Shown here piece after piece: positions 1-7,897 of a stretch of DNA of 64,000 nt. The stretch covers positions 1-64,000 of the forward strand of contig NZ_JNWZ01000039.1 in NCBI RefSeq assembly GCF_000716545.1, given 5' to 3'. The notes under the pieces were generated by a model. It was not told where the DNA came from. It worked only from the letters and a program-made list of their open reading frames with translations, and ran no database searches. Position 1 is the first letter of the stretch. Each line of letters starts with the position of its first letter. The position numbers and the translations under genes are program-made. Source of the stretch: Kitasatospora phosalacinea (GTDB lineage: Bacteria > Actinomycetota > Actinomycetes > Streptomycetales > Streptomycetaceae).

Positions 1-115
1 GCGCGTCCCGGTCAGGTTCCGCGTACACGGCGACGCTGGCGATTCCCGCGTCCCGGCAGGCCCGGGCGACGCGGACGGCGATTTCTCCGCGGTTGGCGAT
101 GAGCACCTTGCGCAC
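1..115 (-). CDS. accA2: Acyl-CoA carboxylase biotin carboxylase/carrier subunit, N-terminal fragment
   Basis: Only the first 38 codons lie in the window; the gene runs off the left edge. The translated start ([20 protein letters not shown]) is the classic beginning of the biotin carboxylase domain, the ATP-dependent half of acetyl/propionyl-CoA carboxylase that charges biotin with CO2. The GTG start at 115 is preceded by a purine-rich ribosome site (GAAGGGAG) about 5 nt upstream. The partner genes accE, pccB and birA lie 3.5-6.5 kb to the right, which supports an alpha subunit of the acyl-CoA carboxylase complex. The gene symbol follows Streptomyces usage; an accA1-type paralogue cannot be excluded from 38 residues. 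Confidence 0.9.
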   Translation of the reverse strand, partial: MRKVLIANRGEIAVRVARACRDAGIASVAVYAEPDRDA

Positions 116-331
116 TGTGGCTCCCTTCTCGAACCTCGTTGAGTCTATGGATTGGAGGGCGCTACCGGCGAGTAGTCCCTGGTGGTGAGCGTGCTCACAC
201 GCTCGGTCGCCGGACTCCCGTACGAGCGGCGGCCGTTGGCGGTACACCGCAGGCAGCGGGCCGGGCACGGGTGTGGCGGCGGGTCGGGGGCGCCCGGAGC
301 GGGTGGGGTGGTCTTGGCCACACCGGTCGGG

Positions 332-1084
332 TCAGGCGGCCGCCGGCCGGGGGCGGGTGGTCGCCGCGGCCGTCACGTCGGCCTCCAGCTCGACCACGTC
401 CGGGCCGTAGGCGCGGGCGTTCACCACCCGCAGCACCACCGCGAACGCGCCGTCCCGGCCGTGCTCGCGCGACAGCGTCCGGTGGTTGGCCGCCAGGTAG
501 CGGGCTCCCGCGTGGTTGGACACCGCGGTCTGCCCGGCTATCACGAACACCGGCCGGCTGCCCGCGCGCGGGTGTATCCGGGCCAGCAGCACGTGTGCCC
601 GCTGGCCGGGCTCCTCCGAGGCGGTCAGGAACCGGAACTCGCGCGAGCCGACCAGCAGGGTGTGCACCGGGTGCCCGACCTCCGCGGGCGGGCTGACGAA
701 CGCCACCCCCGGCAGCCAGGACTCCAGGTGGGCCGCCGTCCGCTTGTTGCCGGCCGGGCCGCCCACGCAGAACTCGGACTTGTCGCCCAGCCCCTGCCGG
801 ACCTCGTCGTGCCCGGTCAGCGTCGCCCGGGCGCCGCACTCGCGCACCAGCGCGGCCAGCTCCATCAGCGCGTACACGTCGTCGCGGGCCACGCTCTTCA
901 CGTCCGGTGCCGAAGCCTGGCGGTTGACCACCAGCAGCGCCTCGCCGTTGGCGGGGAGCCCGAAGAAGGCCCGTTGCCGCCCCAGCCGGCGCCGCCGGCG
1001 CAGCGTCTGGGCCAGCCAGCCCAGCCCGGCGCTGATCGCCGAAGCGGCCAGCCCCAGAACGACGTTGAGCACACCATCGGTCAT
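332..1084 (-). CDS. Membrane-anchored hypothetical protein
   Basis: A 250-residue protein with one N-terminal hydrophobic segment (residues about 4-27, GVLNVVLGLAASAISAGLGW) followed by a basic RRRRR stop-transfer cluster, so it is probably anchored with the remainder in the cytoplasm. The soluble part contains ALLVVNRQASAP and LVVNADVYALMELAALV-like stretches but no catalytic signature I recognise. It ends in an Ala/Pro/Arg tail. Codon use is typical of the region (GC at third positions), so it is a real gene. It stands alone: accA2 ends the same strand to the left, and the lipoprotein gene diverges to the right. Function unknown. Confidence 0.75.
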   Translation of the reverse strand: MTDGVLNVVLGLAASAISAGLGWLAQTLRRRRRLGRQRAFFGLPANGEALLVVNRQASAPDVKSVARDDVYALMELAALVRECGARATLTGHDEVRQGLGDKSEFCVGGPAGNKRTAAHLESWLPGVAFVSPPAEVGHPVHTLLVGSREFRFLTASEEPGQRAHVLLARIHPRAGSRPVFVIAGQTAVSNHAGARYLAANHRTLSREHGRDGAFAVVLRVVNARAYGPDVVELEADVTAAATTRPRPAAA

Positions 1085-1251
1085 CTTCCGCTCCTCGTCG
1101 CTCCTTTCCGGCCCGGCTGCGTCAGCCTAACGGCGCCCCGGTCGGCAGTGGAGTGGAACTCTGCAACAGATGTGCGAGCCGGGTTCTGTCCGATTCCGCA
1201 CCCCGTGGAGGGAATCCGTTGTTCCATCCGCTGGCGCTTCCGCGATAACGG

Positions 1252-1267
1252 AATGGTCCGGACCATT
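1252..1267. promoter_or_regulatory. 16-bp perfect palindrome, DasR/HutC-type GntR operator-like
   Basis: AATGGTCC/GGACCATT is a perfect 16-bp palindrome whose right end overlaps the first two bases of the -35 hexamer of the next promoter. The TGGTC...GACCA half-sites match those of the DasR responsive element of streptomycetes (TGGTCTAGACCA), with CG instead of TA in the centre. A repressor bound here would block RNA polymerase. The identity of the regulator is inference. Confidence 0.6.
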
Positions 1268-1294
1268 GACCCGGCTCCGGCCGCTCCCTAGCGT
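1266..1294 (+). promoter_or_regulatory. Promoter of the lipoprotein gene
   Basis: TTGACC (1266-1271) and TAGCGT (1289-1294) are separated by exactly 17 bp, a good match to the principal (HrdB-type) sigma factor consensus. The expected start of transcription lies near 1301, about 38 nt before the lipoprotein start codon. Confidence 0.65.
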
Positions 1295-1338
1295 CACAGC
1301 CGACCACCGCACCATTCGCACGATTCACGGGGGAAAAC

Positions 1339-2085
1339 GTGAAGCGTTCCACGCTGCCCGTCGCGCTGGCCGCGACCGCGCTCCTGCTCACCGCCTGCTC
1401 CGGCGGCTCCGGGAAGACCGGGGCCGCGCCCGGCCCGAGCGCCGACACCTACGGCTGCCTCACCCGGGCCGAGGCCGAGAAGGGGTCCTTCACCCTGGAC
1501 GCGGGCACCTCCGGCGGCTCGTCCCTGGACGCCTACTACCGGGACTCCGACGCCGGCCACGCCAAGGTCGCGGTGATCTTCTCGCACCAGCGGGACGGCT
1601 CGCTCTGCGAGTGGGCGCTCGACCTCCCGGCCTTCACCAAGGCCGGGTACGCCGTCCTGGCCTACACCTCGGAGGGCGACGTCACCGAGGTGATCAAGGC
1701 CGGCTCCGCCCACCTGAAGTCCAAGGGCGTCGGCGCGGTCGCGCTGGTCGGCGCCTCCAAGGGCGCCGCCGGCTCCCTGGTCGCCGCCAAGCTGGACAAC
1801 CCGCTGCCGATCAAGGCCGTGGTCTCGCTCAGCTCGCCCGCTTCGTACCCGCAGTTCAACGCCGCGCTCGCGGTCACCACGGTCAGGACGCCCACCTACT
1901 TCGCCGCCGAACAGGCCGACAGCCCGTTCAACGACAACGCCCGGGCCCTCTACGACGCCTCCGTCGCGGAGGACAAGCAGCTCAAGATCTACCCGGGCGG
2001 CAGCCACGGCGCCCCGCTGCTCCGGGACGGCGCGCTGCCCGACGTGCTCGACTACCTGGCCAGGCACGCCCCCGCGGCGGGCTAG
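1339..2085 (+). CDS. Lipoprotein with alpha/beta-hydrolase fold
   Basis: A 248-residue secreted lipoprotein. The N terminus has a basic KR pair, a hydrophobic core and a lipobox LTAC with the lipid-accepting Cys20. The rest resembles a dienelactone-hydrolase-type alpha/beta hydrolase: the nucleophile elbow is GASKG (Ser140) and a C-terminal GGSHG supplies a probable catalytic His223. It should act on the outer face of the membrane; the substrate is unknown. A gtgAAGCG start follows GGGGGAAAAC. It has its own promoter (1266-1294) with a palindromic operator-like site, so it is probably controlled by a GntR-type repressor. It converges with maf. Confidence 0.85.
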   Translation: MKRSTLPVALAATALLLTACSGGSGKTGAAPGPSADTYGCLTRAEAEKGSFTLDAGTSGGSSLDAYYRDSDAGHAKVAVIFSHQRDGSLCEWALDLPAFTKAGYAVLAYTSEGDVTEVIKAGSAHLKSKGVGAVALVGASKGAAGSLVAAKLDNPLPIKAVVSLSSPASYPQFNAALAVTTVRTPTYFAAEQADSPFNDNARALYDASVAEDKQLKIYPGGSHGAPLLRDGALPDVLDYLARHAPAAG

Positions 2086-2095
2086 GCCGCCGGTC

Positions 2096-2707
2096 TCAGG
2101 CCCACAGGTCGGTGATGCGCACGTCCAGTTCGGCGAGCAGGCGGCGCAGCAGCGGCAGCGACAGGCCGATCACGTTGCCGGGGTCGCCGTCGATCCCCTC
2201 CACGAACGGTGCCGAACGGCCGTCCAGGGTGAACGCCCCGGCCACGTGCAGCGGTTCGCCGGAGGCGACGTACGCGGCGACCTCGGCGTCGTCCGGCGTC
2301 CCGAACCGGACGGTGGTCGAGGCGGTCTCGGCCGCCCGCCGCCCGGTCGCGGTGTCGATCACGCAGTGGCCGGTCCGCAGGACGCCCTCGCGGCCGCGCA
2401 TCGCCCGCCAGCGGGCGACGGCCTCCGCCGCGTCGGCGGGCTTGCCCAGCGCGGCGCCGTCCAGCTCCAGCACCGAGTCGCAGCCGATCACCAGCGGCGG
2501 CTCGCCCGGTTCGGCGGACAGCTCGCCCGCGACCCTCTCCGCCTTCGCCACCGCCAGCACCAGCGCCAACTCGCCCGGCGTCGCGGCGCTCAGCGCGTCC
2601 TCGTCGACCCCGCTCACCCGCACCAGCGGATCCAGGCCCGCCTGTCGCAGCAGGCCCAGCCGGGCGGGGGAGGCGGACGCGAGAACCAGCGGACGGCGAG
2701 CGGTCAT
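2096..2707 (-). CDS. maf: Maf family nucleoside triphosphate pyrophosphatase
   Basis: The 203-residue protein opens with [19 protein letters not shown], the Maf signature (ASxSPxR), and contains [19 protein letters not shown] and VGTPDD-like segments typical of the family. Maf proteins hydrolyse non-canonical or pyrimidine NTPs to NMP and pyrophosphate, acting in house-cleaning and linked to septation. I chose the ATG at 2707 rather than the in-frame GTG six bases upstream, because a TAGGCT -10 box (2715-2720 on the complement) sits 7 nt before that ATG, giving a leaderless mRNA. In streptomycetes maf usually lies beside the acyl-CoA carboxylase genes, as here. Confidence 0.93.
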   Translation of the reverse strand: MTARRPLVLASASPARLGLLRQAGLDPLVRVSGVDEDALSAATPGELALVLAVAKAERVAGELSAEPGEPPLVIGCDSVLELDGAALGKPADAAEAVARWRAMRGREGVLRTGHCVIDTATGRRAAETASTTVRFGTPDDAEVAAYVASGEPLHVAGAFTLDGRSAPFVEGIDGDPGNVIGLSLPLLRRLLAELDVRITDLWA

Positions 2708-2738
2708 GGCCACCAGCCTAGCCCGCGGCCCGGCCCCG

Positions 2739-2864
2739 CTACACCAGCACCAGGGCCGCCCCCGCGAGTGCCAGCAGTGCGATCAGCAGGGCCGTCCGAC
2801 GCAGCTTGCGCTGCACCTCGCGGGCCTCTTGCGACGGCTCGTCGCGGGGATCTGACCAGAGCAC
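2739..2864 (-). CDS. mmpB: Small membrane protein resembling MmpB (morphogenic membrane protein)
   Basis: A 41-codon gene starting GTG at 2864 and ending TAG at 2739. The product begins [18 protein letters not shown], continues with a basic KLRRT stretch and ends in one hydrophobic helix ([17 protein letters not shown]), so it is a single-span tail-anchored protein. The MLWSDP start matches my memory of the actinobacterial MmpB family, annotated as morphogenic membrane proteins. It lies 31 bp upstream of maf on the same strand. A perfect 18-bp palindrome occurs 34 bp before its start codon. The family name is from memory and needs a profile search; that this is a coding gene is well supported by its amphipathic-then-hydrophobic layout. 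Confidence 0.72.
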   Translation of the reverse strand: MLWSDPRDEPSQEAREVQRKLRRTALLIALLALAGAALVLV

Positions 2865-2898
2865 TTCACCAGGGTGCGGCCCGCGGACGGGTCGGCGC

Positions 2899-2916
2899 CT
2901 GAGTATCCGTACTCAG
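2899..2916. promoter_or_regulatory. Palindrome CTGAGTA-N4-TACTCAG upstream of mmpB
   Basis: Two perfect 7-bp arms separated by TCCG lie 34 bp upstream of the mmpB start codon, roughly at the -35 region, and 32 bp from the -35 box of the diverging DoxX promoter. Its AT-rich arms stand out in a GC-rich region. A repressor site is likely; the regulator is unknown. Confidence 0.45.
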
Positions 2917-2947
2917 TCCGGCGCGGCGGAAACGGTTCGGGTGCCCC

Positions 2948-2976
2948 TTGACGCCGGGGCCCGGGTTCCCTGCAAT
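2948..2976 (+). promoter_or_regulatory. Promoter of the DoxX-family gene
   Basis: TTGACG (2948-2953), a 17-bp spacer and TGCAAT (2971-2976). Transcription starting near 2983 would give a leader of about 138 nt before the DoxX start codon at 3121. Confidence 0.5.
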
Positions 2977-3032
2977 AGAGCAATTGGATTGTCGGGTCCA
3001 TGATCGGCGGCGTGCGGTCGTCGAACTGTTCC

Positions 3033-3071
3033 CGTGCCCGGCACCATGTCATCCCACATGGTCAGGGCACG
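3033..3071 (+). promoter_or_regulatory. Strong stem-loop in the leader of the DoxX-family gene
   Basis: CGTGCCC (3033-3039) pairs with GGGCACG (3065-3071) and ACCATGT (3043-3049) pairs with ACATGGT (3056-3062), with a short internal loop and a 6-nt apical loop. It lies in the predicted untranslated leader. It may be an RNA structure, or the inner ACCATGT-N6-ACATGGT may be a protein-binding operator. Confidence 0.5.
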
Positions 3072-3120
3072 CGCACAGCTCCAGAACCACCCCACTGGTT
3101 TCGGCTGAGGAGACAAACCA

Positions 3121-3545
3121 TGTCCCAGTTCACCACCACGGCGAGAACCACCACCGCCGCGGCCCGCCCCCACCTGATCGCACTGCACCGCGTGGTCGTC
3201 GGGCTGCTCTTCGCCTGCCACGGCGCCGCGTCCCTGTTCGGCGTCCTGGGCGGCGCCTACGGCGGCGGCAGCATCAAGGTCGGCACCTGGCCCGGCTGGT
3301 ACGCCGCGGTCATCCAACTGGTCTGCGGCTCCCTGGTCCTGCTCGGCCTCGGCACCCGCGTCGCCGCGCTCGTCGCCTCCGGATCGATGGCCTACGCCTA
3401 CTTCACCGTCCACCAGGAGAACGCGCTCTTCCCGCTCCAGAACGGCGGCGAGTCCGCGGTGCTCTTCTGCTGGGCCTTCCTGCTGATCGCCGTCCTCGGC
3501 CCGGGCAGCTTCGCGATTACCGGCCGCGGCAACCGCGAGGAGTAG
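3121..3545 (+). CDS. DoxX family membrane protein
   Basis: A 141-residue integral membrane protein. The start at 3121 (MSQFTTTARTT) is chosen because AGGAGAC sits just upstream; an in-frame ATG at 3000 would extend it but would read through a stem-loop and lacks a ribosome site. The sequence has four hydrophobic helices, starting with HRVVVGLLFACHGAASLFG, then YAAVIQLVCGSLVLLGLGTR, VAALVASGSMAYAYF and VLFCWAFLLIAVLG, the typical DoxX layout, with a conserved HG in helix 1. DoxX proteins have been linked to redox or thiol stress in some actinobacteria; the role here is open. It is followed by a long bidirectional terminator. Confidence 0.85.
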
Positions 3546-3550
3546 CACCC

Positions 3551-3598
3551 GCGCGTCCAGGGGCCCGGGGAACGGCGGTTCCGGGCCCCTGGTCGCGC
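3551..3598. terminator. Bidirectional terminator between DoxX gene and accE
   Basis: CCAGGGGCCCGG (3557-3568) pairs perfectly with CCGGGCCCCTGG (3581-3592), flanked by an additional GCGCG/CGCGC outer stem. It lies between convergent genes and has no U-tract, as is common in high-GC actinobacteria. Confidence 0.7.
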
Positions 3599-3623
3599 GT
3601 GCCGCCGTTCCCCGGTGGAAGTT

Positions 3624-3824
3624 TCAGCGCGGCCAGAGGCTGGTGCGCCAGGCGTTCGGGCCCGGGGCCGGGACGGGGCGGGGCGTGCGGTCGGTCCAGA
3701 CGGTGGCCGGGCCGCGGGAGGGGCCGGTGGCGGCCCGGTTCGCGGCCCGGGATTGGACCACCGCCAGGACGGTGGCCAGCTCCTCGGGGGTCGGCTGCCC
3801 GTGCAGCACCTGAATGGGGGTCAT
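3624..3824 (-). CDS. accE: Acyl-CoA carboxylase epsilon subunit
   Basis: A 66-residue protein starting MTPIQVLHGQPTPEELA, the hallmark of the actinobacterial epsilon subunit: V(L/V)HG, PTPEELA, then the helix TVLAVVQSRAAN, and finally the W-rich end NAWRTSLWPR. The epsilon subunit stabilises the complex of the alpha (biotin carboxylase and carrier) and beta (carboxyltransferase) subunits and raises its activity. It starts 21 bp downstream of the pccB stop, with AAGGGA as ribosome site, so pccB-accE form an operon. The length is typical for the family. Confidence 0.92.
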   Translation of the reverse strand: MTPIQVLHGQPTPEELATVLAVVQSRAANRAATGPSRGPATVWTDRTPRPVPAPGPNAWRTSLWPR

Positions 3825-3845
3825 GGCGCGGGGTCCCTTCGGGAA

Positions 3846-5435
<1,590 letters not shown>

Positions 5436-5623
5436 TCGGGTGGCTCTCCCTGCGTCCTCGGCCGCCGGCCCGGCGCGCGAGGGGGGCGGGCAGGGCGGCG
5501 CTGCGGTCTACCGCACAGCAGCGTAACCAGCGTGGGCGCGTTCGTGGTTATGGCCATCGACACATCGTCCACCTGTCCGTTCTGCGAGACGATGAGGCGG
5601 CATGTGGCCGCTGCACGTGCCCC

Positions 5624-5629
5624 TAGGCT
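5624..5629 (+). promoter_or_regulatory. -10 box of a leaderless birA transcript
   Basis: TAGGCT ends 6 nt before the birA GTG, the spacing expected when transcription starts at the start codon. No ribosome site precedes birA, which fits. I see no clear -35 box. Confidence 0.5.
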
Positions 5630-5635
5630 GGCCGG

Positions 5636-6532
5636 GTGACCACTCCCGACCGCCCCCGCCCCCGCCGTTCCGGCCTGCGCGGCTTCGGCCACGACGGCCC
5701 CTCCCCGTGGACCGACCTGGAGCGCCCGCCGCTGGACGAGCGGGCCCTGCGGCTCGACCTGCTGCGCCCCGGGGCGCTGTGGACCTCACTCGATGTGGTG
5801 AGCGAGACCGGCTCCACCAACGCCGACCTCGCCACCCGGGCGAAGGACGGCGCCCCCGAGGGCGCCGTCCTGGTCGCCGAGTCCCAGCACGCCGGACGCG
5901 GCCGCCTGGACCGCCGCTGGAACGCCCCGCCGCGCTCCGGACTGTTCCTGTCGCTGCTGCTGCGCCCGCGGGGCGTCCCGGTGGAGCGCTACGGCTGGCT
6001 GCCGATCCTGGTCGGCACCGCCGTCTCCGCCACCCTGGACCGGGTCGCCGAGGTGTCCACCGGCCTGAAGTGGCCCAACGACCTGCAGACCGTCGTCGAC
6101 GGGCAGGAGCGCAAGCTCGGCGGCATCCTCACCGAGCTGTCCGGCGGCGCCGTGGTGGCCGGCCTCGGCCTGAACGTCTCGCTGCGCGCGGACGAGCTGC
6201 CCGTCCCCACCGCCACCTCGCTGGCCCTGGCCGGCGCCGGGACCACCGACCGGTCGACCCTGCTGCGCGCCCTGCTGCGCGAGTTCGCCGAGCTGTACGG
6301 CGAGTGGACCGCCGCCGCCGGCGACCCGCACGCCAGCGGCCTGCTGCCCGCGTACACCGCCCGCTGCACCACGCTGAACCGGCAGGTCAGGGTCCAGCTG
6401 CCCGGCGAGCGCGAACTGCTCGGCGAGGCCGTCGCGGTGGACGGCGACGGCCGCCTGGTGGTGCGCACCCCCGACGGCGCCAGGCACCCCGTCGCCGCCG
6501 GGGACGTGGTGCACGTGCGCCCGCAGGACTGA
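5636..6532 (+). CDS. birA: Biotin-[acetyl-CoA-carboxylase] ligase
   Basis: A 298-residue biotin protein ligase that joins biotin through biotinyl-AMP to the Lys of carboxylase carrier domains. Motifs: AESQHAGRGRLDRRWNAPPR (biotinyl-5-AMP loop), GLKWPNDL, ERKLGGILTEL and GLGLNVS, then the small C-terminal domain. There is no N-terminal helix-turn-helix, so it is a monofunctional class I enzyme, not a bio operon repressor. It starts with GTG in a probable leaderless transcript and diverges from pccB, whose complex is its client. Followed by an inverted repeat at 6539-6584. Confidence 0.93.
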   Translation: MTTPDRPRPRRSGLRGFGHDGPSPWTDLERPPLDERALRLDLLRPGALWTSLDVVSETGSTNADLATRAKDGAPEGAVLVAESQHAGRGRLDRRWNAPPRSGLFLSLLLRPRGVPVERYGWLPILVGTAVSATLDRVAEVSTGLKWPNDLQTVVDGQERKLGGILTELSGGAVVAGLGLNVSLRADELPVPTATSLALAGAGTTDRSTLLRALLREFAELYGEWTAAAGDPHASGLLPAYTARCTTLNRQVRVQLPGERELLGEAVAVDGDGRLVVRTPDGARHPVAAGDVVHVRPQD

Positions 6533-6538
6533 GCCGGA

Positions 6539-6584
6539 CCGGTCCCGCCCCGCGGGAGCGGCCGGTCTCACCCTGCGGGACCGG
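6539..6584 (+). terminator. Inverted repeat downstream of birA
   Basis: CCGGTCCCGC (6539-6548) and GCGGGACCGG (6575-6584) are perfectly complementary, with internal GC-rich sequence that can also pair. It begins 6 nt after the birA stop and lacks a U-tract. Confidence 0.45.
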
Positions 6585-6742
6585 CCGCCCGGCTGCCGGG
6601 CGGATGCCCCGGATTACGCGATTCCGTGCGAACATTCCACCTGGCAGCGGTGTGAGGCTCGCCACTACCCGCGCGGTGCCCGCGTGCCCACACCTCGAAG
6701 ACGGCAAGACACAAGTGCGGCTGACCGCACGGGGACGGACCG

Positions 6743-7807
6743 GTGACAGACAACGACGGCGCCACGACGGGCTCCGGCAGCGGCGCGGCGGACGAGCCCA
6801 CCGTCGCCACCGACCTGGAGCGGCTGATCCTCGACGCGCCGCGCAAGTACACCCCGTACCAGGCCGCGCGCGCCGCCGAAGTCCCGATGGACCTCGCCAC
6901 CCGGTTCTGGCGCGCCATGGGCTTCCCCGACATCGGCCAGTCCCGCGCCCTCACCGACAACGACGTGATCGCGCTGCGCCGCCTCGCCGGCCTGATCGAG
7001 TCCGGACTGCTCAGCGAACCCATGGCGATCCAGGTCGCCCGCTCCACCGGCCAGACCACCGCCCGGCTGGCCGGCTGGCAGATGGACACCTTCCTCGACA
7101 ACCTCACCCAGCCCGTCGAGCCCGGCATGAGCCGCTCCGACGTCGCCTACCCGCTGGTGGAACTGCTGCTGCCCGAACTGGAGCAGTTCCTGGTGTACGT
7201 CTGGCGCCGCCAGCTCGCCGCCGTCACCGGCCGGGTCGTCCAGGCCGCCGAGGACCACGAGGTCACCTCCGGCCGGCTCGCCGTCGCCTTCGCCGACCTG
7301 GTCGGCTTCACCCGGCTCTCCCGCCGGCTGGAGGAGGAGGAGCTCGGCGAACTCGTCGAGGGCTTCGAGAACACCTGCTCCGACCTGATCGCCGGCCAGG
7401 GCGGCCGGGTGGTCAAGACGCTCGGCGACGAGATCCTGTTCGTCTCCGAGGACCCGGCCACCGTCGCTGAGATCGCGCTCTCCCTGGTCGAGACGCTCGC
7501 CAAGGAGGACAACATGCCCGCCCTGCGGGTCGGCATGGCCTTCGGCACCGTCACCTCCCGGATGGGCGACGTCTTCGGCACCACCGTCAACCTCGCCTCC
7601 CGGCTCACCTCGATCGCCCCCAAGGACGCCGTCCTGGTCGACGGCGAACTCGCCGCCGCGCTCGAACAGCACGGCACCGCGAGCCTCCCCGAGACCGAGC
7701 CCGCCCCCGGCCACCGCTTCCACCTCCAGCCGATGTGGCGCCGCCCCGTGCGCGGCCTCGGCCTGGTCGAGCCGTGGCTGCTCACCCGGGTGCCCACCGC
7801 CGACTGA
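6743..7807 (+). CDS. cya: Class III adenylate cyclase
   Basis: A 354-residue soluble cyclase making cAMP from ATP. The N-terminal half (about 1-165) is an all-helical domain like the pH-sensing autoinhibitory domain of Mycobacterium Rv1264; the C-terminal catalytic domain has FADLVGFTRLS (metal-binding Asp), VKTLGDEILF (adenine-recognising Lys and second Asp), GTVTSRMGDVFGTTVNLASR (adenine-specific Asp, transition-state Asn and Arg). All catalytic residues for an adenylate, not guanylate, cyclase appear present. The first codon is GTG (6743) after GGGGACGGACC. From memory, the S. coelicolor cya gene also sits beside birA and pccB. Its neighbour is a c-di-GMP cyclase-like gene. Confidence 0.9.
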   Translation: MTDNDGATTGSGSGAADEPTVATDLERLILDAPRKYTPYQAARAAEVPMDLATRFWRAMGFPDIGQSRALTDNDVIALRRLAGLIESGLLSEPMAIQVARSTGQTTARLAGWQMDTFLDNLTQPVEPGMSRSDVAYPLVELLLPELEQFLVYVWRRQLAAVTGRVVQAAEDHEVTSGRLAVAFADLVGFTRLSRRLEEEELGELVEGFENTCSDLIAGQGGRVVKTLGDEILFVSEDPATVAEIALSLVETLAKEDNMPALRVGMAFGTVTSRMGDVFGTTVNLASRLTSIAPKDAVLVDGELAAALEQHGTASLPETEPAPGHRFHLQPMWRRPVRGLGLVEPWLLTRVPTAD

Positions 7808-7897
7808 CCCACCCGCGCGCCACCGGCCTCACCCGAAAACCGGACGCACCGCCCTAGGCTGGGTAGCAGGGTCACGCGGGCAGGGAGAAGGCTTACG

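Noticed and set aside
3000..3120. N-terminal extension of the DoxX protein from the ATG at 3000.
   Set aside because: No ribosome site, it spans the leader stem-loop, and a good ribosome site lies before 3121.
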